Below are positions 8,653 to 13,995 of a stretch of 20,092 nucleotides of DNA, piece after piece; positions within the stretch are counted from its first letter, which is position 1; each line of letters begins with the position of its first letter. The stretch lies in assembly GCA_036266155.1 (NCBI GenBank), contig DATANR010000278.1, forward strand, positions 1-20,092, given 5' to 3'. This DNA comes from SIAJ01 sp036266155. Lineage in GTDB: Bacteria > Planctomycetota > Planctomycetia > Gemmatales > Gemmataceae. The translations under genes and the position numbers were made by a program. The notes under the pieces were generated by a model. The model was given only the letters and a program-made list of their open reading frames with translations, was not told the DNA's origin and made no database searches.

Positions 8653-8702
8653 CGGGATCCTTCCCGGCTCGGCCCATCCTGGACCGGGACCAAAGGTGCG
8701 GC

Positions 8703-8731
8703 AATATAAGGTGATCCGGCCGAAGACGCAA
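8703..8731 (-). promoter_or_regulatory. Predicted sigma-70-type promoter for the glycosyltransferase genes
   Basis: On the minus strand, TATATT (8703-8708, five of six consensus bases) is separated by exactly 17 bp from TTGCGT (8726-8731, three of six). Transcription would begin near 8696, about 44 nt before the ATG at 8652. The AT-rich -10 box stands out in GC-rich flanks. This is prediction only. Confidence 0.5.
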
Positions 8732-8747
8732 GGCGAGCTTGGGCCGG

Positions 8748-8766
8748 TTTGCCAGGCGCTGGCAAA
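8748..8766 (-). terminator. Possible terminator hairpin after the DUF58 operon
   Basis: TTTGCCAG (8748-8755) and CTGGCAAA (8759-8766) form a perfect 8-bp stem with a 3-nt loop, 46-64 nt past the stop of the BatD-like gene and just upstream of the glycosyltransferase promoter. No T-tract follows on the minus strand, so it could instead be a protein-binding palindrome. Confidence 0.35.
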
Positions 8767-8811
8767 GTGGGTAAGAGCGTAAGAATTTAGTGCGAGCCGG
8801 TTTGCGACGAC

Positions 8812-9771
8812 TCACGTTTTGACGGCTTTCCGCTCGTCCGCGAGGCGTTCCTGGATTCGTCGCTCCGTCAATTCGATGAGCGCGCGGGCTCGGTCGGCAA
8901 GCTCAGAAACCGTCGCCGATGTTCCCGAGAATCGCGCCGCATCGCACTCGCTCAAGAATGATTGCAACTCCGCAATGACGTCGGCGGGTAGGCGCTGTTC
9001 TGCAATCAGCCTGGCAGCGAGTTCCGGTGTCGTTTCAAACTCAGCCGGCACCGCGAACCGGTACGAAAGATATTGCCGCAAGATGTGCGCGCAACGATCG
9101 GGCGTGAGCGAACCCGTCGTCATTTGGGCAATTGCCCAGCCGGAATCACGTGGAATCGCATGCCGTCGTTTGCGCCGACCAAGGAGAATTCCGACCGCGG
9201 ACAACGTGAGCAGACATGGAACGATGGCGAACACCCAGCCGTGCCCAGGCTTGACGTCAATCGGGTCGGGCGGTAGCAGTTCAATGTCCGTTGCCGGTCG
9301 CAGCGACTCCACGGATGGATTTTCCAACACACTGACGACGCGGACGGACGGCAGCTTTTCCGCGTCCCAGGCAATCGTGATATCCGCAGCATCACCTGCG
9401 CGCACGATCAACGGCGCGAGTGCGATTTGTTGATCGCCGACGGCCAGCGGTGAAAGACGGTAGACCTGTTTCCAAAGCGCTCGGCCGCCGCCAAGGATCT
9501 CCCGCAGCGGCAGACCATCGTCACGCACGCGCCACGTATTGGGCCGCGTCACCGGCGCTTTCGGCGTCGTAACGCTGAGGGGCTCTGGTCCCTCGACTGT
9601 CAAAGTCAGCTTGACCTCGCCGGACAGTCTAACCGTCCCGGTATCGAGTTCGGCTCGCGCTTCAATGCGATTCTTGCTGTCGCCCGCATTGCGAATTTCG
9701 ACAAGAGGCGGCGGGCCGGCGCCGATGCTGACGAGGGCCAGAGTAATGCCGCAAATGACACGGAGGGTCAT
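8812..9771 (-). CDS. BatD/DUF4381-like membrane protein
   Basis: A 319-residue membrane protein. It has an N-terminal signal or anchor (about 1-19), a beta-rich extracytoplasmic region (about 20-175) with the VRLSGEVKLTLTVEG pattern of BatD-like domains, one TM helix at about 178-198, a basic GRRKRRH stop-transfer stretch and a cytoplasmic helical domain (about 210-319) resembling the C-terminal part of DUF4381 proteins. Such proteins normally sit in MoxR/Bat loci, where they are thought to work with VWA proteins in envelope stress or complex assembly. The ATG overlaps the stop of the DUF58 gene by 4 bp, and GGAGG lies about 8 nt upstream. It is shorter than classical BatD, which usually has more beta domains. 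The family call is from pattern and neighbourhood, so it is moderate. Confidence 0.7.
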   Translation of the reverse strand: MTLRVICGITLALVSIGAGPPPLVEIRNAGDSKNRIEARAELDTGTVRLSGEVKLTLTVEGPEPLSVTTPKAPVTRPNTWRVRDDGLPLREILGGGRALWKQVYRLSPLAVGDQQIALAPLIVRAGDAADITIAWDAEKLPSVRVVSVLENPSVESLRPATDIELLPPDPIDVKPGHGWVFAIVPCLLTLSAVGILLGRRKRRHAIPRDSGWAIAQMTTGSLTPDRCAHILRQYLSYRFAVPAEFETTPELAARLIAEQRLPADVIAELQSFLSECDAARFSGTSATVSELADRARALIELTERRIQERLADERKAVKT

Positions 9772-10655
9772 CGTCCTCGCCTCCGCCGGGATTCACGCAG
9801 ACGGAAGAAGCGCACGAGCGCATCAAAGTGCCCGCCGTCGGTCGAGACGTCGATCGAGTCTACCTTGCCGCTGCGGGCGAGCGCGGTGAACGCCGCCTTG
9901 CGTTGTGCGCCGTTCGCGGCATACGCTTCACGTACGGAACTACGGCGCGTGTCGAGCAAGAAGTGTGCGCCTGTCTCGGCGTCTTCGACTTCGATCAGCC
10001 CGGCGACCGGCAAGGATTCTTCGCGGGGATCGGTAACGCGAACCGCGATCAGGTCATGCTTGCGTGCCGCGAGCCGAAACGGGGACTCATATCCTGCATC
10101 CAGCCAATCGCTGACGAAGAACACAATCGCACGCCGCGTCAGCGCCTGATTCAGAAAATCGAATGCCGTCTTGAGGGACGTGCCAGTTCGCTTCGGCTCA
10201 TAAAACAGGATGTCGCGCAAGACATGCAAGGCGTGTTTGGTCCCTTTACCGGGCTTCAGGAAGCGTTCGACCTCGTCGCTGACGGCCAACAAGCCGACGC
10301 GATCGTTGTTGGCGACGGCACTAAACGCGATCAGCGCCGCGACTTCCGCCGCGACCGCACGCTTCGTGTGTTTCTGTGTCCCGAAACGTTGACTGCCGCT
10401 AATGTCGACAACGAGAAGCACCGTCAGTTCCCGCTCTTCGACGAAGCGCTTGATGAACGGCGCCCCCATGCGTGCGGTGACATTCCAGTCGATGGTACGA
10501 ACGTCATCACCCGGTTGGTATTCGCGCACTTCTTCGAACGAAAGGCCGGTTCCCTTGAAGACAGAGTGATATTCGCCGCCCAGAAGAGTCTGAACGGCCC
10601 GTCGGGCACGGAGTTGCAGGCGGCGAATCTGCCGCATCACCTCGGCGGGGAGCAT
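9768..10655 (-). CDS. DUF58 domain protein with VWA-like fold
   Basis: A 295-residue soluble DUF58 protein. The family signature EYQPGDDVRTIDWNVTAR lies at about 45-62, followed by FVEERELTVLLVVDISGS, whose DISGS (84-88) is the metal-site motif of VWA-like folds. Further on are GTSLKTAFDFL and the IVFFVSDWLDAGYE strand. DUF58 proteins are regular partners of MoxR AAA+ ATPases, but no MoxR gene adjoins this one. It starts 9 bp after the preceding stop with a GAGGTG ribosome-binding site and overlaps the next gene by 4 bp, so three genes are very likely co-transcribed. It probably acts at the inner face of the membrane with the BatD-like product. Family assignment is firm; cellular role is inferred. 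Confidence 0.93.
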   Translation of the reverse strand: MLPAEVMRQIRRLQLRARRAVQTLLGGEYHSVFKGTGLSFEEVREYQPGDDVRTIDWNVTARMGAPFIKRFVEERELTVLLVVDISGSQRFGTQKHTKRAVAAEVAALIAFSAVANNDRVGLLAVSDEVERFLKPGKGTKHALHVLRDILFYEPKRTGTSLKTAFDFLNQALTRRAIVFFVSDWLDAGYESPFRLAARKHDLIAVRVTDPREESLPVAGLIEVEDAETGAHFLLDTRRSSVREAYAANGAQRKAAFTALARSGKVDSIDVSTDGGHFDALVRFFRLRESRRRRGR

Positions 10656-10664
10656 GTCACCTCG

Positions 10665-12008
10665 TTATCGGTGCTTGCGAATTTCTGGCTCGATATTGGG
10701 AACGACCTTCATCCACAGTTCACCAGTCGTGATCGCATCCGCATAGTACTTTTTCATTCGAACGTCCGTGAGCGCCAAGGCCCGCGATGGCTTCATGACC
10801 ACCTTCACCGGCACCAGTCCGTCGCGATCCTTGGCGAACTCTCTGACGTCGCGCGGCACGCAGTAGCCGCGTCCGACCGCATTGCCCGTGATGCGTATCG
10901 GGTCGGCGGGATACACCTTGCCCGACTTCACGTCATGAATTTCGACGTCAAAACAGAGGTCGACGGACAAGGGCGCTCTGACCTCCCAATCGACGCATCG
11001 GATTCCAGCCCGTTGATTGGGAGCAACCTGCCAGGACACTTGCGGCGGAAATTGATCGAAGCCATCGCGACTCGGAATCTCACGCACTTGATTGCCATCC
11101 TTCTCAACGGGCACGCCGCGGACAAAAAATGCGGCTTGAATGAGATTGGCGACATCGGTCGATCGCGGTGCCACCAGATCATCCGGTGTATCGGCCGCCA
11201 CGATTTCGAACGATGAATCGCGCGACCGAATCGAACCCTTGCGCTTCTCGCCATTCTGCGTGAACTCATAATCCATGATCGCGTGAATCGTGTGCTTGCC
11301 CTCGGCCAATTCGTCGAGCCGAAACCAGCCGACGGTCGCGAACGGGTAAGCATATTCGAATGGCTTGTCGTAAGGCTTGCCGTCGAGATATTGTGTGGTG
11401 CGCGTGCGAAACGTGAAGTTTAGCGGCGCCTGATTCGGCCACGCCATCCACCCGTCGCGCAACTGGGCCTCGAATGAGATCATCGCGGCGACCTTCGCCG
11501 GGAATTTTGGTCGATGTTCCGTTTTCAAGCTGACGCTCTGGCGAATAAAGGCGTCGAGTTGATCCGGCGTGGCCACGTTCCACGTCGCGACAAACGTTCG
11601 CAATGTCTGAAGGTGCAGCGGATGTTTGCGATCGGCGAGCAGCGACAGCAACAAGTCGCCTGCGCCCGGCTGATGCGCGGCAATCAAGCCGCGAAGTTCC
11701 TCCGCGACCGGTGACGGCGCACGGTCCTTGCCGTCTTCCGTTTCCGCCAGGAGCCGCCGAATGTCATCCTTGTAGCCGACCAAGGCATAAAGCACTTTGC
11801 CAACGCGTTCCGCGGTCTCCTGATCCTCGACTTTGAGTTTCTGGAGTTCGGGGGCGATTGCTTCGCCACGCTTGAGTAATTCGGCGTGCGCTTTTTCTCG
11901 AACGGCGAAGCGGGAGTCGCCCAGTTGCTTGACCAAATCGGCAACTGCCGGTGGATCAGCGGCTTGCAGCGCTGGAATGAACGCGATGGCAAGAATCAGT
12001 GCGCGCAT
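10665..12008 (-). CDS. Secreted protein with HEAT-like N-terminal repeat
   Basis: A 447-residue protein with a clear signal peptide (MRALILAIAFIPALQA, cleavage before ADPP). Residues about 20-150 are helical, starting with VKQLGDSRFAVREKAHAELL, a HEAT-like opening common in planctomycete exported proteins. The rest (about 180-447) is beta-rich and matches no family I recognise. The ATG at 12008 is chosen over the GTG directly before it because GGAG then sits at 5 nt rather than 2 nt. A TATAAC -10-like box lies 36 nt upstream of the ATG. It is the first gene of an operon with the DUF58 and BatD-like genes, so it may be the periplasmic component of that complex. A broken copy of its 5' end lies immediately upstream. 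Confidence 0.8.
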   Translation of the reverse strand: MRALILAIAFIPALQAADPPAVADLVKQLGDSRFAVREKAHAELLKRGEAIAPELQKLKVEDQETAERVGKVLYALVGYKDDIRRLLAETEDGKDRAPSPVAEELRGLIAAHQPGAGDLLLSLLADRKHPLHLQTLRTFVATWNVATPDQLDAFIRQSVSLKTEHRPKFPAKVAAMISFEAQLRDGWMAWPNQAPLNFTFRTRTTQYLDGKPYDKPFEYAYPFATVGWFRLDELAEGKHTIHAIMDYEFTQNGEKRKGSIRSRDSSFEIVAADTPDDLVAPRSTDVANLIQAAFFVRGVPVEKDGNQVREIPSRDGFDQFPPQVSWQVAPNQRAGIRCVDWEVRAPLSVDLCFDVEIHDVKSGKVYPADPIRITGNAVGRGYCVPRDVREFAKDRDGLVPVKVVMKPSRALALTDVRMKKYYADAITTGELWMKVVPNIEPEIRKHR

Positions 12009-12043
12009 CACTGCTCCGGACGGTCGAAATACTCGCTTCTTGC

Positions 12044-12049
12044 GTTATA
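12044..12049 (-). promoter_or_regulatory. Predicted -10 element for the HEAT-like operon
   Basis: The minus strand reads TATAAC inside GGTATAACG, 36 nt upstream of the ATG at 12008, which leaves a 5' leader of about 29 nt. The -35 region is poor (TTACGA at a 19-bp spacing). The same GGTATAACG string, preceded by CCGCCA, occurs again at 12232-12240 before the gene remnant, which supports a functional role by duplication. Confidence 0.4.
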
Positions 12050-12202
12050 CCTGATGGCGGCCCGTCGGTCGTAACAAGAGATAACGGACCGCGAATCGCT
12101 CCTCTCCGAGTTTCTTCACCAACTCGGGACCGTCGGTGGATCGGCCGCTGCGATCGGCAAACTCAACGACAAGGTGGCCGGGAGAATGGGTAAGCGCGAC
12201 AT
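12045..12202 (-). pseudogene. Frameshifted 5' remnant of a second HEAT-like secreted protein gene
   Basis: An ATG at 12202 begins a hydrophobic leader (MSRLPILPATLSLSLPIA) that runs into AADPPTVP, then stops at 12116-12118. Dropping one reading frame at about 12126, the sequence continues as ELVKKLGEERFAVR and ends at a TAA at 12045. Joined across the shift, AADPPTVP plus ELVKKLGEERFAVR aligns without gaps to residues 17-38 of the neighbouring intact protein (AADPPAVA then DLVKQLGDSRFAVR), with 16 of 22 identical. After this point the similarity stops. A one-base deletion in the Pro codon explains the break. It looks like a decayed duplicate of the downstream gene's 5' end. A real 28-residue secreted peptide is the main alternative. 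Confidence 0.6.
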
Positions 12203-12232
12203 GGGATAGTCCAACGAAAGAAAGCTGCGCAC

Positions 12233-12238
12233 GTTATA
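12233..12238 (-). promoter_or_regulatory. Second TATAAC box, upstream of the remnant
   Basis: Minus-strand TATAAC within GGTATAACG lies 31 nt before the remnant's ATG at 12202. Together with the copy at 12044-12049 it forms a 9-bp direct repeat (CGTTATACC on the plus strand, at 12043-12051 and 12232-12240), with CCGCCA upstream of both. It may still be active and drive a transcript into the HEAT-like operon. Confidence 0.35.
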
Positions 12239-12248
12239 CCGACATCTG

Positions 12249-12280
12249 GCGGACCGGCCGCATGGAATGCACCGGTCCGC
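12249..12280. promoter_or_regulatory. Strong hairpin upstream of the transglutaminase gene
   Basis: GCGGACCGG (12249-12257) and CCGGTCCGC (12272-12280) form a perfect 9-bp GC-rich stem. Inside the loop, GCAT (12260-12263) and ATGC (12267-12270) form a second 4-bp stem closed by GGA. It is about 109 nt upstream of the transglutaminase ATG and 31 nt upstream of the remnant's -10 box on the other strand. It could be a transcript leader structure, an operator palindrome or a transcription barrier between divergent units. Confidence 0.5.
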
Positions 12281-12388
12281 TCTCGCGGAAAGTATCTGGT
12301 CCATCGACGACGAGTGTTTTTTCTCATCTTGCCAGCGGACGCCGCCGACAGGATGATGGGGAAATCCGTGTCCTCGCAGGTTTTGAAC

Positions 12389-13921
12389 ATGCGCCGATTG
12401 CTCTACGCCTTCTCGATCGCTGCCGTTGCCACGGCGTCTGCCGTCGCGGACAGTTCGCTGTCGACGACGCCGAAACCGCTCGATGAGGTTTGGGAAGCCG
12501 CCTATGTGCAGAATCAAGGTGGCGTCGATGTTAAGATCGGCTACGTGCACATGACCTCGGTCCCGGTTACCGCGGACGGCAAGAGCTTGATCCGCACGAC
12601 GAAGGAGCTTCGGCTCGTCGTTGGCCGGGCCGATGCCAAAGTGGAAATGAAGGCGGATGTTTCCACGGATGAGGACGGCGCCGGCCGGGTCCACGCGATG
12701 CTCGCCCGCACCTGGCTCGGCAAGGACAAGGTGCAGACGAGAACTTTCAAGGTCGACGGTGAAAAGATCATCGTTGATGTCGGCTCGGGAGAGCAATCCT
12801 TCCGTTGGAACCCGAGCAACCTCGGCCTGGCCGGCGAGCAGACCCTCTTGCGCGAAAAGAAGGCCAAGCCCGGCGACAAGTTTACTTACCGGTACTACGA
12901 GATGCAGATTACGCATCCCGTGACGGTGCACGTCGAAGTGCAAAAGGAAGAGGACGTCGCTCTGCCGCCTAGCGGGGGCAAGAGAAGGCTGCTCCGGGTA
13001 ACCGCCACGCCAGAGCCGCTTGAGTTGCCAAACGGCAGCAAGCTTCGGTTGCCAGCCGGCACCTTTTGGGCGGATCCAATCGGATACGACACGGTCAAAA
13101 CGATGATGGAGGTCCCCGGCGTCGGCATGATGTCGCTGATCCGTACTTCGAAGGCCGCGGCACTCGCACCGAACGGGCAGGCCCCGGACTTGATGAAGCA
13201 ACAATCGATTTTCCTGAAGACCGTTGTGCCGGACATGCACGAGCTTAACACGATCACCTACCGCATCAGTTATAAGGGTGAGGCGCTACCCAAAGAACTC
13301 GTTGTTGCCGATGACCGACAAGCGATTAAGAACATCGATGGCAACACGTTCGATTTGGTGATCAACGCGAAGCGCAAAGCGAATGGCACCGGCGTCGAGA
13401 AGTCGGGGCCTGAGTTTCTTCGCAGCAACTATTTTCTGAACTCAGACGATGCTGAGGTGAAGAAACTCGCGGCGCGTGCCGTTGGGACCGAAAAAGATCC
13501 GTGGAAGCAAGCGCAGAAAATCGAGAGCTTTGTGCGCGGCTTCATGCTTCCGGCCGACTTCACCGAGGCGTTGGCCCCGGCCGACCACGTCGCCCGCACG
13601 CGCACCGGCGACTGCACGGAGTATGCGATGTTGACTGGCGCCATGTGCAAGGTCGTCGGTATCCCGGCCCGCACGGCCATCGGCCTCGTTTATGTGAACA
13701 ACTTGCTCGGTAAGCCCGGCCTGGGGTTCCACATGTGGACGGAAGTGTTCATCAACGGCCAGTGGCTTGGCATCGACGCGACGCTCGGCCAGGGCTCGGT
13801 CGGGCCAGGCCACATCAAGATCACCGACCACAGTTGGGCCGACATCAAATCGGTCACGCCACTGTTGCCAGTTCAAGGGTTCTTGATGGCCCATCCGACG
13901 ATCGAAGTTGTTGGTAAGTAG
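12389..13921 (+). CDS. Secreted transglutaminase-like (papain-fold) protein
   Basis: A 510-residue exported protein with signal peptide MRRLLYAFSIAAVATASAVA, cleaved before DSS. A beta-rich region of about 330 residues precedes a transglutaminase core near 365-490. The catalytic triad is visible: Cys about 409 in RTGDCTEYAMLTGAMCK, His about 448 in GFHMWTEVFINGQW and Asp about 463 in GIDATLGQ. Bacterial members act as proteases or amidases, or cross-link proteins; the substrate here is unknown. The frame could begin at a GTG at 12314 or an ATG at 12353, but only 12389 places the signal peptide at the N-terminus. AGG lies 9 nt upstream. It is the only plus-strand gene in the window, convergent with the peptidase gene and divergent from the HEAT-like operon, so it is a single-gene unit. 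Confidence 0.92.
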   Translation: MRRLLYAFSIAAVATASAVADSSLSTTPKPLDEVWEAAYVQNQGGVDVKIGYVHMTSVPVTADGKSLIRTTKELRLVVGRADAKVEMKADVSTDEDGAGRVHAMLARTWLGKDKVQTRTFKVDGEKIIVDVGSGEQSFRWNPSNLGLAGEQTLLREKKAKPGDKFTYRYYEMQITHPVTVHVEVQKEEDVALPPSGGKRRLLRVTATPEPLELPNGSKLRLPAGTFWADPIGYDTVKTMMEVPGVGMMSLIRTSKAAALAPNGQAPDLMKQQSIFLKTVVPDMHELNTITYRISYKGEALPKELVVADDRQAIKNIDGNTFDLVINAKRKANGTGVEKSGPEFLRSNYFLNSDDAEVKKLAARAVGTEKDPWKQAQKIESFVRGFMLPADFTEALAPADHVARTRTGDCTEYAMLTGAMCKVVGIPARTAIGLVYVNNLLGKPGLGFHMWTEVFINGQWLGIDATLGQGSVGPGHIKITDHSWADIKSVTPLLPVQGFLMAHPTIEVVGK

Positions 13922-13941
13922 CCTTGGCGACTGAAACGACA

Positions 13942-13974
13942 AAGCCCAGCCCAACGTGTTGTTGGGCTGGGCTT
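13942..13974. terminator. Bidirectional terminator between convergent genes
   Basis: AAGCCCAGCCCAAC (13942-13955) and GTTGGGCTGGGCTT (13961-13974) pair perfectly over 14 bp with a 5-nt loop. An outer GACAAAG/CTTTGTC pair (13938-13944 and 13980-13986) can compete with the stem base. It lies 21 bp past the transglutaminase stop and 22 bp before the convergent peptidase stop. T-richness is only modest on either side, but position and stem strength make termination in both directions likely. Confidence 0.85.
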
Positions 13975-13995
13975 CGTTGCTTTGTCAATTCGCTT

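Larger units (their letters stand above)
12009..12388. other. Divergent intergenic region
   Basis: This 380-bp gap separates the HEAT-like gene (minus) from the transglutaminase gene (plus). It holds no intact gene. From left to right it contains a promoter-like TATAAC box on the minus strand, a frameshifted gene remnant, a second TATAAC box, a perfect hairpin with a nested stem, and a T6 run at 12317-12322. I did not find a convincing plus-strand promoter for the transglutaminase gene. Confidence 0.7.

Noticed and set aside
8743..8805. 10-bp direct repeat GCCGGTTTGC (8743-8752 and 8796-8805)
   Set aside because: Two short copies 53 bp apart in GC-rich DNA may be chance, and no structure or spacing points to a function.
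9828..11216. A 462-codon open frame on the plus strand
   Set aside because: It lies antisense to the DUF58 and HEAT-like genes, both of which have recognisable domains, motifs and ribosome-binding sites. Its translation shows no recognisable domain. Long antisense frames are common in GC-rich DNA.
12314..12388. Upstream GTG (12314) or ATG (12353) start for the transglutaminase gene
   Set aside because: Either would place up to 25 residues before a textbook signal peptide that begins at 12389.
12116..13240. A 374-codon open frame on the minus strand
   Set aside because: Most of it is antisense to the transglutaminase gene. Only its last 28 codons, from the ATG at 12202, carry the signal-peptide-like leader reported as the gene remnant.
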